Assembly: GCA_900545915.1 (NCBI GenBank)
Contig: URAV01000001.1
Location: 124,001-188,000, forward strand
DNA: 64,000 nucleotides
Direction of reading: 5' to 3'
DNA from: an uncultured Porphyromonadaceae bacterium
GTDB lineage: Bacteria; Bacteroidota; Bacteroidia; Bacteroidales; Coprobacteraceae
Part shown: one piece after another, positions 35,582-44,819 of the stretch
How the letters are laid out: the number at the start of each line of letters is the position of its first letter
How positions within the stretch are numbered: the stretch's first letter is position 1
Made by a program: the position numbers and the translations under genes
The notes under the pieces: model-generated
What the model was told of the DNA's origin: nothing
Seen by the model: only the letters and a program-made list of their open reading frames with translations
The model's database searches: none

Positions 35582-37000
35582 ATGAAAACAGGAAAAAAAT
35601 TCATCCCGATTTTATGCTGTATCAGCATTGCACATTTCTGTTCTGCGCAACAAATCGAATGGAAATACACAACAAATACCGACCGATGGCAGAACGAACA
35701 TAATGTAACCATTTCCAAAGCCCAAAATCAGGTTAAATATGATGTTCTGATCACCCCCTACAAAGAACAGGTAATCGATGGTTTCGGAGGGTGTTTCAAC
35801 GAATTGGGTTGGGATGCACTTAATCTTCTCGATCCTCAAAAGAAACAGGAGGTACTGAACTCTCTATTCCACCCTACTGAAGGAGTATGTTTTACTTACT
35901 GCCGGACACCCATAGGTGGAAATGATTTCTCCCGAAACTGGTATAGCCTGAATGATACGGAAGGTGATTTCAAAATGAAAAATTTCAGTATAGAACGAGA
36001 TAAAGAAGCTCTTATCCCCTATTTAAAATCAGCATTAGCGATAAACCCGGACATGAAATTATGGGCTTGCCCTTGGAGTCCACCTACTTGGATGAAAACA
36101 ACCCGTCACTATGCGACCAAGCCGGGTGATCATAATGACCTCAAAGACGAAAACCAAGTAGCGGCAGACGATCACTTTATTCAAGAAAAGAAATACCTCG
36201 ATGCTCATGCTCTTTACCTGTCGAAATATATCAAGGCTTATCGCAAAGAAGGAATAAATGTATCGATGTTACAATTCCAAAACGAGCCTTATTCCCGTCA
36301 ACAATGGCCGAATTGTCTGTGGACTCCCGAAGCAATGCGGAATTTCATAGCTAATCATTTAGGTCCGTTATTTAAAAAAGAACTCCCAAATGTAGAATTA
36401 TGGCTCGGCACACTCAACTGTAACCGTATGGAAGACGTGAACCACATAATGAACGATCCTAAAGCCAGAAAATATATTAAAGGTATCGGATTACAGTGGG
36501 AAGGTAAAGATATTATTGCTGAAATTCACAGAAAATATCCGAAAATAAGATTGATGCAAACCGAAAACGAAGCCGGAGGCGGAACTTTCGACTGGGGTGC
36601 GGCAGAACATACATTCGATTTGATCAGAAAATATATCGGTGGTGGAGCAAATGCCTATATGTACTGGAATATGGTCTTACAGGATAAAGGGACGAGTACT
36701 TGGGGATGGAGTCAGAATGCGATGATCGTTATCGATTCCAAAACGAAACAGATCAATTACACTCCTGAATTTTATGTTATGAAACATCTCAGCCATTATG
36801 TAAAACCCGGAGATCACAAACTGAAAACATTGGGGCAGGATGAAAACTTATTAGCTTTCAGAAATAAAGAAGGAAAAACAATAATTCTCGTTGCCAATAA
36901 AGAAGACAAAATCAAAAATATGACGGTTTCAATCAACGGGAACGTATTGAATCTAAGTCTCAAACCGAAATCTTTCAATACTTTATCTATAAAACTCTAA
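35582..37000 (+). CDS. GH30 enzyme (beta-glucosidase/beta-1,6-glucanase-type), copy 1
   Basis: This 472-residue exported protein of family GH30 has a signal peptide ending FCSAQ. The TIM barrel begins with IDGFGGCFNELGWDAL (65-80). The acid/base is Glu235 in QFQNEPY, and the nucleophile is the first Glu of TENE (Glu328). A C-terminal beta-sandwich typical of GH30 starts near residue 400 and ends PKSFNTLSIKL. Known GH30 activities include glucosylceramidase, beta-1,6-glucanase and others. With the GH3 nearby, beta-1,6-glucan or beta-glucosyl hydrolysis is the most natural guess. Its paralogue starts 10 bp downstream. Confidence 0.88.
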   Translation: MKTGKKFIPILCCISIAHFCSAQQIEWKYTTNTDRWQNEHNVTISKAQNQVKYDVLITPYKEQVIDGFGGCFNELGWDALNLLDPQKKQEVLNSLFHPTEGVCFTYCRTPIGGNDFSRNWYSLNDTEGDFKMKNFSIERDKEALIPYLKSALAINPDMKLWACPWSPPTWMKTTRHYATKPGDHNDLKDENQVAADDHFIQEKKYLDAHALYLSKYIKAYRKEGINVSMLQFQNEPYSRQQWPNCLWTPEAMRNFIANHLGPLFKKELPNVELWLGTLNCNRMEDVNHIMNDPKARKYIKGIGLQWEGKDIIAEIHRKYPKIRLMQTENEAGGGTFDWGAAEHTFDLIRKYIGGGANAYMYWNMVLQDKGTSTWGWSQNAMIVIDSKTKQINYTPEFYVMKHLSHYVKPGDHKLKTLGQDENLLAFRNKEGKTIILVANKEDKIKNMTVSINGNVLNLSLKPKSFNTLSIKL

Positions 37001-37010
37001 AAAAACGATT

Positions 37011-38432
37011 ATGAACATTAAATCAATATCCACAGCATTTTTATCGGTCATTTTCTGTGCCGGAATTTCTGCTCAAAAAGTTGAATGGAAATACTCTACT
37101 CAAGATAATTATTGGAAAAACGGAAAGGGAATAAAATGGTCGGATACTCCGGAACAAACAGGAGAAATTATCCGCATATCAGATGAAAAAGCACAATATA
37201 TAGATGGCTTGGGGGGGACATTCAATGAGCTCGGATGGGATGCTCTATGTACTCTTCCCGAAGAAAAAAAGAATGAAATTCTTTATAATTTATTCAGCCC
37301 GCAAGAATCCAACTATACTTACTGCAGAATGCCGATAGGAGCAAGCGATTTCGCCATGAATTTCTACTCACTCAACGATGTTGCCGATGACTTCGATATG
37401 ATCAATTTCAGTATCGACAGAGACAGGCATATATTGATGCGTTATATTAAAGAAGCTCAAAAAATACATCCGGGACTGAAAATTTGGGCATCACCTTGGT
37501 GCCCGCCAGCATGGATGAAAACTAATAATCACTATGCCAGCGAATATGATAACAGTCCTGTCAATCATAACGGATTGCCGCAAAAAAGAGCACTGGAACT
37601 TCCTACTACCGGATTTAAGATGCAACCGGGATATTTAGATGCCTACGCTCTCTATTTCACCAAATTCGTTCAAGCTTATGAGAAAGAAGGTATCAAAATC
37701 GAAGCTATTAATATTCAAAACGAGCCCTGTTCTACTCAAAAATACGCCAGTTGTACTTGGCGTCCCGAAGATATGGCATACTTCATCGGTAAGTTCTTAG
37801 GTCCGAAATTCGAAAAAGAAAACATTCAAACCGAAATCTTTTTCGGAACGATCAACCGGGACAATCCTCAATACACTAAAACGGCTCTCGATGATCCTAT
37901 TGCATCAAAATATATCAAAGGAGTAGGATTTCAATGGGACGGAAAAGGAGCAATACCGACTATACACAAAGAATATCCACATCTGAAAATGATGCATACC
38001 GAGGCTGAATGCGGCAACGGATCGAATGACTGGGGCGCAGCAGAACATACGTGGTGGCAAATCAGTCATTATTTAAGAAACGGAGCTCGGGTATTTACCT
38101 ACTGGAACATGATACTCGACCAAAACGGAATAAGCCCGTGGGGATGGAAACAAAACTCGCTGATTACTATCAATACCGAGAACGGAGATGTCATCTATCA
38201 TCCTGAATTCTATTTGATGAAGCATTTGTGTCATTATATCGTTCCCGGAGCTTATCGATTGCAAACTCGGGACAATCAAGAAAATATTCTCGCTTTTGAA
38301 AATCCTGACGGAAAAATCACGGTATTAATCGTAAACCGAGACAATCAGGAAAAGAACATTTCTCTCTCACTCAAAGGGAAATATCTCAATCTAAAAGTAA
38401 GCCCGAAATCTTTCAATACATTAAATCTATAA
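37011..38432 (+). CDS. GH30 enzyme, copy 2
   Basis: This 473-residue exported GH30 enzyme has a signal peptide ending GISAQ. The acid/base is Glu238 in NIQNEPC and the nucleophile is Glu331 in HTEAECG. It has the same architecture as copy 1, with IDGLGGTFNELGWDAL at 64-79 and a PKSFNTLNL end. A loop of about 10 residues after WMKTNNHYAS (HNGLPQKRALELPTT) and different residues around the nucleophile suggest changed specificity, for example exo versus endo action. The 10-bp gap to copy 1 and the 12-bp gap to GH3 show tight co-transcription. Confidence 0.88.
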   Translation: MNIKSISTAFLSVIFCAGISAQKVEWKYSTQDNYWKNGKGIKWSDTPEQTGEIIRISDEKAQYIDGLGGTFNELGWDALCTLPEEKKNEILYNLFSPQESNYTYCRMPIGASDFAMNFYSLNDVADDFDMINFSIDRDRHILMRYIKEAQKIHPGLKIWASPWCPPAWMKTNNHYASEYDNSPVNHNGLPQKRALELPTTGFKMQPGYLDAYALYFTKFVQAYEKEGIKIEAINIQNEPCSTQKYASCTWRPEDMAYFIGKFLGPKFEKENIQTEIFFGTINRDNPQYTKTALDDPIASKYIKGVGFQWDGKGAIPTIHKEYPHLKMMHTEAECGNGSNDWGAAEHTWWQISHYLRNGARVFTYWNMILDQNGISPWGWKQNSLITINTENGDVIYHPEFYLMKHLCHYIVPGAYRLQTRDNQENILAFENPDGKITVLIVNRDNQEKNISLSLKGKYLNLKVSPKSFNTLNL

Positions 38433-38444
38433 TCCCACCTGCTT

Positions 38445-41012
38445 ATGACAAAAAAAATGAATTTAATGCGAAAAGCACTGTCTGGAGTCGGTTTATTCAT
38501 GGCTTTAACACTTCATGCCCAAAACGAACAACCGTTATACAAGGACATGGATGCTCCTATTCATGACAGAGTTATGGATCTCCTTTCCAGAATGACAGTC
38601 GAAGAGAAAGTATCGTTAATGATACACAATGCTCCGGGAATTCCTCGATTAGAGATAGACAAATATTATCATGGCAATGAAGCGTTGCATGGAATCGTTC
38701 GTCCCGGCAAATTTACCGTATTCCCTCAAGCAATCGGTATGGCAGCCTCATGGAATCCCGAACTGATATATAAAATATCGACTGCCATCTCTGATGAAGC
38801 TCGAGGAAAATGGAATGCATTAGGATTAGGGAAAAAACAACTCGACGGTTCGAGCGACCTGCTCTCGTTCTGGTCTCCTACGGTAAATATGGCTCGCGAT
38901 CCCCGCTGGGGACGTACACCTGAAACTTATGGAGAAGATCCCCATTTAACAGGAACTCTCGGATGCGCTTTCGTAAAAGGGCTGCAAGGAAATCACCCCA
39001 AATATCTGAAAGCCGTAGCTACACCCAAACATTTTGCGGTAAATAACGAAGAGCATAATAGATCACGCTGTAACGCCATAGTGTCGGAACGTGACTTGCG
39101 GGAATATTATCTTCCCTCATTTGAGAAATGTATCGTAGAAGGTAAAGCTCAATCGATTATGACTGCCTATAATGCTGTCAACGGAATCCCTTGCACGGTA
39201 AATACCTACCTGATGAAAAAAGTCCTCCGTCAAGACTGGGGATTTCAAGGTTATATAGTAACTGACTGCAGTGCTCCTGCATGGATGGTCACTCATCACA
39301 AATACGTAAAAGATTATGAAACGGCTGCTGTACTGATGGCTAAAGCCGGATCGGATATGGAGTGTGCCGATAATGTATATACACAGCCGTTATTGAATGC
39401 ATATTATAACTATCGAGTAAGTGATGCCGACATCGACTCCATTGCTTATCATTTGCTTCGAGGACGTATGCTACTCGGACTATTCGATGATCCGGAACAA
39501 AACCCTTACAACAAGATAAGCCCCGAAAAAGTCGGATGTAAAGAGCATCAAGAATTAGCTCTCGAAACAGCTCGACAGAGTCTCGTGTTGCTGAAAAACG
39601 AAAATAACTTCTTACCGATCAATCCGAAAAAAATCAAATCGATCGCCGTGGTAGGGATCAATGCCGATCGTTGCGAATTCGGTGATTATAGCGGAACGCC
39701 GGTTAACGAGTCTGTAACGGTACTCGAAGGAATAAAAAGACTGGTAGGAGATCAGGTGAAAGTGGTACATGCGCCATGGGTATCCAGTGCGACAGGTTAT
39801 GAACCTATTAATAAAAGTTTCTTCCCGAACGGATTAAAAGCCGAATATTTCAATAATAAAAATCTGGAAGGAACTCCGGCTGTCCGCACTGAAGAAGAGT
39901 TATACTATGACCCGGTAAACAGACCGCCAGATCCGTTTCTTCCGAAAGCTCCGATGTCGGCAAGATGGACAGGGGATCTGCTCCCGACCGTCTCAGGGGA
40001 ATACCTGCTTACTCTAAAAACCGATGACGGCTGCCGTCTATATTTAGATGACAAAAAACTGATCGATTCTTGGGTAGATCGTCCTGCCACAGATGATAAG
40101 GTGTTGGTAAACCTCGAAGCCGGAAAAAGATATAAAATCAAAGTCGAATATTTCGACGGCGGAGGCGATTGTTTTGCCCGTCTTTATTGGAAAGCTCCCG
40201 ACCTCGATAGCCGTGACCGTATAGATATGTTTGGCGAAGCGGGCAAAGCAGCTAAAGAGTGTGACGTCACTGTGGCCGTATTGGGTATAGATAAATCTAT
40301 CGAACGAGAAGGTCAAGATCGATATACGCTCGAATTACCGGCTGATCAACAAGAATTTATCCGGGAAATATATAGGATAAACCCCAAGACAGTAGTCGTA
40401 CTGGTTGCCGGAAGCTCTATCGCAATCAACTGGATAGATGAAAATATTCCTGCAATTATCGATGCTTGGTATCCCGGAGAACAAGGAGGAACAGCCGTTG
40501 CCGAAGCCTTGTTCGGGAAATATAACCCGGGCGGACGCTTGCCGTTGACTTTCTATAATTCGATGGACGAATTGCCTCCATTCGATGACTACGCCATCAA
40601 AAAAGGCCGCACTTATCAATACTTTACCGGTAAACCGCTATATGAATTCGGATATGGACTCAGCTATACCAAATTTAATTACAGAAAACTGAATATTGCA
40701 TCAAAACAGGACACGATCAACGTGCAGTTCTCAATCTCGAATACCGGTAAATACGATGGGGACGAAGTCGCTCAAGTATATGTGCAATATCCCGAGACCG
40801 GAACATACATGCCGATCAAGCAATTGAAAGGTTTTAAAAGGGTTCATGTCAAAAAAGGACAGACTAAAAATATATCTATCTCAATCCCGAAAAAAGATCT
40901 TCGCTATTGGGATGAAAAAACGAGAAAGTTTGTAACGCCTTCCGGCAGTTATATTTTCCAAGTAGGAAGTTCTTCTCAGAAAATTAATTTACAACAAACT
41001 TTTGCTCTGTAA
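38445..41012 (+). CDS. GH3 beta-glucosidase-type enzyme with PA14 insert (copy in the polysaccharide region)
   Basis: This 855-residue exported GH3 enzyme has an N-terminal TIM barrel with KHFAVNNEE and nucleophile Asp274 in IVTDCSAP. Its alpha/beta sandwich is interrupted by a PA14 domain (about 460-590; GLKAEYFNN, TDDGCRLYLDDKKLIDSW). The acid/base motif SIEREGQDR (Glu622) follows, and a C-terminal FN3-like domain ends the protein. PA14 inserts in GH3 shape the substrate pocket and typically go with glucosidases that cut short beta-linked oligosaccharides. It should release glucose from products of the GH30 enzymes, an inference from position. A paralogue of 850 residues with the same plan lies at 53194. 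Confidence 0.92.
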   Translation: MTKKMNLMRKALSGVGLFMALTLHAQNEQPLYKDMDAPIHDRVMDLLSRMTVEEKVSLMIHNAPGIPRLEIDKYYHGNEALHGIVRPGKFTVFPQAIGMAASWNPELIYKISTAISDEARGKWNALGLGKKQLDGSSDLLSFWSPTVNMARDPRWGRTPETYGEDPHLTGTLGCAFVKGLQGNHPKYLKAVATPKHFAVNNEEHNRSRCNAIVSERDLREYYLPSFEKCIVEGKAQSIMTAYNAVNGIPCTVNTYLMKKVLRQDWGFQGYIVTDCSAPAWMVTHHKYVKDYETAAVLMAKAGSDMECADNVYTQPLLNAYYNYRVSDADIDSIAYHLLRGRMLLGLFDDPEQNPYNKISPEKVGCKEHQELALETARQSLVLLKNENNFLPINPKKIKSIAVVGINADRCEFGDYSGTPVNESVTVLEGIKRLVGDQVKVVHAPWVSSATGYEPINKSFFPNGLKAEYFNNKNLEGTPAVRTEEELYYDPVNRPPDPFLPKAPMSARWTGDLLPTVSGEYLLTLKTDDGCRLYLDDKKLIDSWVDRPATDDKVLVNLEAGKRYKIKVEYFDGGGDCFARLYWKAPDLDSRDRIDMFGEAGKAAKECDVTVAVLGIDKSIEREGQDRYTLELPADQQEFIREIYRINPKTVVVLVAGSSIAINWIDENIPAIIDAWYPGEQGGTAVAEALFGKYNPGGRLPLTFYNSMDELPPFDDYAIKKGRTYQYFTGKPLYEFGYGLSYTKFNYRKLNIASKQDTINVQFSISNTGKYDGDEVAQVYVQYPETGTYMPIKQLKGFKRVHVKKGQTKNISISIPKKDLRYWDEKTRKFVTPSGSYIFQVGSSSQKINLQQTFAL

Positions 41013-41021
41013 ATGTTACTT

Positions 41022-41057
41022 TATCGTTATCAGGTGCACACATACCTGATAACGATA
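41022..41057 (+). terminator. Hairpin between GH3 and GH43
   Basis: A perfect 14-bp stem, TATCGTTATCAGGT (41022-41035) with ACCTGATAACGATA (41044-41057), has an 8-nt loop and begins 10 bp after the GH3 stop. There is no T-run, so it may be a partial terminator or an RNA stabiliser. The GH43 gene begins 40 bp further on. Confidence 0.65.
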
Positions 41058-41097
41058 GACCGAAGCACTGTATAATACAAACTAAAACACAATTATC

Positions 41098-42096
41098 ATG
41101 AGAAAAAAACTGTTATTCATATCATTACTTATAACAGCGATAATAGGAACATCGGTTTCCACTGTTTCTGGAGCAAATGCTAAAAAGAAGAAAAAGGGAA
41201 CACCGGTGACTTTAGGTCCGAATCCCTTTATTACACACATGTTCACAGCAGACCCGTCAGCCCATGTATGGAAAGACGGACGCTTATACGTTTACCCCTC
41301 TCACGATGTAGATCCTCCTCGCGGATGTGACCTGATGGATCGTTACCACGTCTTTTCTACCGATGATATGGTAAACTGGAAAGATCACGGAGAGATACTG
41401 AATTCGAGTCAAGTTCCTTGGGGACGTACTGAAGGTGGTTTTATGTGGGCTCCCGACTGTGCATATAAGGATGGTACATATTACTTCTATTTCCCCCACC
41501 CGAGCAGTTCAGATGTGCACTGTTCCTGGAAAGTCGGAATCGCGACAAGCAAGTATCCGGCAAAGGACTTCAAAGTACAGGGATATATAAAAGGTATCGA
41601 TGATGCTTGCGGAATGATCGACCCGTGTGTATTTGTTGACGATGACGGACAAGCGTATCTTTATCACGGCGGTTGCGGAAGAATTATCGGTGCCAAAATG
41701 AAAGACAATATGATGGAACTAGCGGAAAAACCGCGTAGCATGGAAGGTTTGAAAGATTTCCATGAAGGAGCCTGGGTACATAAAAGAAACGGAATTTATT
41801 ATCTGATGTATTCCGACAATGTTCCCCATCCCGAAGGAAACCGGCTGGTTTATGCTACCAGTACAAATCCATTAGGGCCATGGACCTACCAAGGTGTAAT
41901 TCTGGAAGCAACAAGTTCAGGTACAAGTCACGGATCTATCGTAGAATACAAAGGCGAATGGTTTCTCTTTTATCATAACAGCGATCTTTCCGGTGGAAAA
42001 CACGAATTACGTTCTATTTGCGTAGACAAACTATATTACAATCCCGATGGAACCATCCAATTAGTAAAACAAACCAAAGGTACTCCTAAAAAATAA
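41098..42096 (+). CDS. GH43 enzyme, arabinofuranosidase/xylosidase-type
   Basis: This 332-residue exported GH43 enzyme has a signal peptide with an unusual stretch of five lysines (AKKKKKG) just after cleavage. All three catalytic acids of normal GH43 are present: Asp52 (TADPSAHVW) as base, Asp175 (MIDPCVF) as pKa modulator and Glu223 (FHEGAWV) as acid. This contrasts with the GH43 at 11937. Family members cut arabinofuranose, xylose or galactose, and the substrate is not decided by sequence alone. It is the last gene of the polysaccharide region, followed by a bidirectional terminator and the convergent pepD. Confidence 0.87.
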   Translation: MRKKLLFISLLITAIIGTSVSTVSGANAKKKKKGTPVTLGPNPFITHMFTADPSAHVWKDGRLYVYPSHDVDPPRGCDLMDRYHVFSTDDMVNWKDHGEILNSSQVPWGRTEGGFMWAPDCAYKDGTYYFYFPHPSSSDVHCSWKVGIATSKYPAKDFKVQGYIKGIDDACGMIDPCVFVDDDGQAYLYHGGCGRIIGAKMKDNMMELAEKPRSMEGLKDFHEGAWVHKRNGIYYLMYSDNVPHPEGNRLVYATSTNPLGPWTYQGVILEATSSGTSHGSIVEYKGEWFLFYHNSDLSGGKHELRSICVDKLYYNPDGTIQLVKQTKGTPKK

Positions 42097-42146
42097 TAGG
42101 ATTCAATACGAATAAAATAACAAAAATTACACTCACTATCATTTTT

Positions 42147-42187
42147 AAATACCGGATATTTTCCTAAATAGGATATATCCGGTATTT
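42147..42187. terminator. Bidirectional terminator between GH43 and pepD
   Basis: A perfect 13-bp stem, AAATACCGGATAT (42147-42159) with ATATCCGGTATTT (42175-42187), is flanked by T-runs on the plus side and A-runs on the other. It lies between two convergent genes, so it can stop both. Confidence 0.85.
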
Positions 42188-42192
42188 TCATC

Positions 42193-42210
42193 AGAGTCTA
42201 TCTAAATTTT
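42193..42210. repeat. Short dispersed repeat, copy near pepD
   Basis: AGAGTCTATCTAAATTTT directly abuts the pepD stop codon at 42212. It matches the sequences at 11869, 53121 and 60925 (consensus AG[TC]CT[GA]TCTAAATTTT). Confidence 0.5.
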
Positions 42211-42211
42211 G

Positions 42212-43675
42212 CTACGAATACTTTTCCGATACTTTTTTAAGAATCATCACCAAATGATTCCAAAATTTTTCAACAGCAGGAATATGCATCTTTTCATCCG
42301 GAGAATGAACACCTCTCAGCGTAGGACCAAAAGAAATCATGTCTAAATGCGGATATTTCGTTAAGAAAAGACCGCACTCCAAACCTGCATGAATAGCTTT
42401 TACCTCAGGAGTTACATGATACAATTCTTCATAAGCAGCTACCGCAATATTTAATATCTCAGATTTAAGATTAGGTTTCCAACCGGGATAACCTTCCCCA
42501 TGTGTAGCCGCTGCACCTGCCAATGTAAACACGCTTTCTACACGGCAAGCGATTTCTTGCTTCAAAGATTCTACCGAACTGCGCTGGCTGGTAGCAACAA
42601 CAATTTGGTCTTCTCCCACCATTTTTACAGAAGCTAAATTGGTCGAAGTCTCGACAAGTCCGGGAATATCACGACTCATAGATATTACACCATGAGGACA
42701 AGCATTCAAAGCATTTATTAAAGCAAAAGTCGTTTGACGATCGATACAACGATCCTGATGCCCTTCCGACTCCATCGTAATTTTCATATTCGGTTCTACG
42801 GTAGATAATTCCTCTTCGATGATAGAGTGGAAAAGATTCAAATCTACTCGAATTTTTTCTTTCTCATTTTTAGGAACACCGATAACAGCCGATGCTTCAC
42901 GAGGAATTGCATTCCGCAGATTTCCACCTTCGATACGACATAGGACCATATCATACTTCTTAGAACATCTGCATAAGAAACGGGCTAAAATTTTATTGGC
43001 ATTACCCAATCCCTTATCGATATCACTACCCGAATGACCTCCTTGCAAGTTAGAAATACTTACCCGAAAATAAAAATAATCGGCAGGTGTCATCGTCGGT
43101 TTATAGATAAAAGTAGAAGTTGTATCTATCCCTCCGGCACAGCCTATGAAAATTTCAGCTTCATCTTCAGAATCGAGATTAAGCAAATAGTCTCCTGAAA
43201 TAAAACCTTCTTTCATTCCAAAAGCTCCGGTCAATCCGGTTTCCTCATCTACGGTAAATAATGCTTCCAAAGGACCGTGCTGCAAATTATCCGAAGCTAA
43301 CACGGCTAATGATGCTGCCATCCCGATTCCGTTATCCGCACCTAAAGTCGTACCTTTGGCACGTACCCACTCTCCGTCGATATATGTTTCTATCGGGTCA
43401 TTCTCAAAATCATGAATAACATCCGAATTTTTCTCACATACCATATCCATATGCGATTGTAAAATCACTCCGGGAGTCGATTCAAATCCTCGAGTTGCAG
43501 CTTTAGCAATAACAATATTTCCCGTTGCGTCTTCTTTCGCATCCAAGTGATGTTCACGTGCAAAATTCAATAAAAAAGCACGTATCTTTCCTTCTTTCTT
43601 CGAAGGTCTGGGAACTTTTGTTATTTCATCAAAATAGTGCCAGATCAACTCCGGCTTTAAATCCTTTACATCCAT
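42212..43675 (-). CDS. pepD: Aminoacyl-histidine dipeptidase (cytosolic non-specific dipeptidase)
   Basis: This 487-residue cytosolic M20-family dipeptidase of the PepD type has no signal peptide. The metal-binding and catalytic motifs are LQSHMDMVCEKNSD (His and Asp), TTLGADNGIGMAASL (bridging Asp) and DEETGLTGAFGM (catalytic and zinc-binding Glu pair). The lid domain follows, with the C-terminal HAGLECGLF as a further metal ligand region. It cleaves Xaa-His and other dipeptides and recycles peptides taken up by transporters such as the POT protein at 48198. It lies convergent to the polysaccharide region and marks the return to core genes. The start at 43675 is the natural Met (MDVKDLKPE). 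Confidence 0.95.
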   Translation of the reverse strand: MDVKDLKPELIWHYFDEITKVPRPSKKEGKIRAFLLNFAREHHLDAKEDATGNIVIAKAATRGFESTPGVILQSHMDMVCEKNSDVIHDFENDPIETYIDGEWVRAKGTTLGADNGIGMAASLAVLASDNLQHGPLEALFTVDEETGLTGAFGMKEGFISGDYLLNLDSEDEAEIFIGCAGGIDTTSTFIYKPTMTPADYFYFRVSISNLQGGHSGSDIDKGLGNANKILARFLCRCSKKYDMVLCRIEGGNLRNAIPREASAVIGVPKNEKEKIRVDLNLFHSIIEEELSTVEPNMKITMESEGHQDRCIDRQTTFALINALNACPHGVISMSRDIPGLVETSTNLASVKMVGEDQIVVATSQRSSVESLKQEIACRVESVFTLAGAAATHGEGYPGWKPNLKSEILNIAVAAYEELYHVTPEVKAIHAGLECGLFLTKYPHLDMISFGPTLRGVHSPDEKMHIPAVEKFWNHLVMILKKVSEKYS

Positions 43676-43886
43676 AGTCTTCTTTATAAAATATTAAAAT
43701 CTTAAAATTATTTCTAAATCACTCCAAAAGAATATACCGCATTATCCTGATACGATGTTCTCTTTCCTCCTATTTATGTCCCGTTTTTTTCTTAACCACA
43801 TCCCGGAAATAATGTTAAAAATATCTGTTTATCCGATATAATAGCCAAAATACGAACGAGAATCCTGTTAAATCAGAGTTTCTTCT

Positions 43887-43894
43887 TATATTTG
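43887..43894 (+). promoter_or_regulatory. Candidate -7 box before the small membrane protein
   Basis: TATATTTG fits the Bacteroidetes TAnnTTTG box and lies 19 bp before the ATG at 43914. No good -33 TTTG lies at 19-21 bp, so this is a half-site call. The rest of the 43676-43913 gap has no visible gene. Confidence 0.4.
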
Positions 43895-43913
43895 CAATAC
43901 AAATATAATCAAA

Positions 43914-44126
43914 ATGTGGAATACGATACTTCTTACTATGGCGATTGTTGCTTTGGCATTTATTCTTTTAGGAATAAAGGTAATATTCGTTAAAGGCGGC
44001 AAATTTCCGAACACACACATCGGAGCAAACAGGGAGATGAAAAAAAGAGGTATTTCATGCGCATTATCAACCGACTCTGTCGATCGTAATAGAAAACAGT
44101 TGGCAGATTTATTAAAAGAAAAATAA
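43914..44126 (+). CDS. Small single-pass membrane protein
   Basis: A 70-residue protein has one N-terminal membrane helix (about 4-27; WNTILLTMAIVALAFILLGI) and a basic tail with FPNTHIGANREMKKRGISCALSTD. The tail, with a single Cys, looks like a conserved Bacteroidetes motif. It resembles NqrM-type small proteins in size and topology but lacks their several cysteines, so that name is not given. It lies 30 bp before the Skp-like lipoprotein gene on the same strand and is probably co-transcribed with it. Function is unknown. Confidence 0.75.
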   Translation: MWNTILLTMAIVALAFILLGIKVIFVKGGKFPNTHIGANREMKKRGISCALSTDSVDRNRKQLADLLKEK

Positions 44127-44156
44127 AACATAAAGTTAGTAATAAAATTCAAAGTT

Positions 44157-44753
44157 ATGAAGATTAGCAGACCCTTTATTCATTCTGTTTTAGCATTCGC
44201 TATTGTTATGTTGTTTGTTCAGTGTAACAAAAAAAATAATACGACTGAAAAATCAGCTGAAACACCTGCTGCACAAACTACCTCTATTTCAGGCAAATTG
44301 CCTATCGCATACGTTAATATAGATTCTCTATTACAAAAATATAACTATGCAAAAGACTTAAACGAATCGTTATTACGCCGCGCTGAAAACTCACGCGCCA
44401 ATGTTAACGAGAAAGGCCGCCAATTAGAAAAAGAAATGGCCGAATTCCAGCGCAAATATCAGAATAATGCATTTCTTTCTCAAGAACGCTTGCAACAGGA
44501 GCAACAACGACTAATGAAAAAACAACAAGAATTACAAGAATATATTCAGCGTCTCGAAGATGAAAATATGCGCGAACAGCAAAAAATGCTGAGCCAAATG
44601 AATGACTCTATCATCAACTTTATTCACGAATACAATAAAGACAAAAAATACGAAGCTATTCTTAACAATGCCAGTACGCTTTATATAGATCCGTCTTATG
44701 ATATCACAAACGAGATTGTCGATCTGTTAAATAAACGATACGTAAAAAAATAA
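44157..44753 (+). CDS. OmpH/Skp-like periplasmic chaperone lipoprotein
   Basis: This 198-residue lipoprotein has a lipobox Cys at residue 23 (LFVQCNKKNN). After a short linker it carries the OmpH/Skp core: IAYVNIDSLLQKYNYAKDL, a long coiled coil (about 75-150, rich in Glu, Gln, Lys and Arg) and a C-terminal strand-helix (YEAILNNASTLYIDPSYDITNEIVDLLN). Skp-type proteins hold outer-membrane proteins in the periplasm before BAM insertion. Here the lipid anchor would place it at a membrane, a variant known in Bacteroidetes. It follows the small membrane protein by 30 bp and ends at a shared terminator. Confidence 0.85.
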   Translation: MKISRPFIHSVLAFAIVMLFVQCNKKNNTTEKSAETPAAQTTSISGKLPIAYVNIDSLLQKYNYAKDLNESLLRRAENSRANVNEKGRQLEKEMAEFQRKYQNNAFLSQERLQQEQQRLMKKQQELQEYIQRLEDENMREQQKMLSQMNDSIINFIHEYNKDKKYEAILNNASTLYIDPSYDITNEIVDLLNKRYVKK

Positions 44754-44775
44754 GAATAGGATTTCTTATAAAAAG

Positions 44776-44810
44776 AACGCGGTACAAAAAAATATGTATC
44801 GCGTTTTTTA
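44776..44810. terminator. Bidirectional terminator between the Skp-like gene and pgeF
   Basis: A 10-bp stem with one G-U pair, AACGCGGTAC (44776-44785) and GTATCGCGTT (44796-44805), has an A-rich loop and a T-run up to 44809. On the minus strand the hairpin is also followed by CTTTTT. It serves both convergent genes. Confidence 0.85.
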
Positions 44811-44819
44811 TTATCCCTA

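Noticed and set aside
43914..44126. Naming the small membrane protein NqrM
   Set aside because: Size and topology fit, but it has a single Cys and lacks the Cys-rich motif of that family; there are also no nqr genes nearby.
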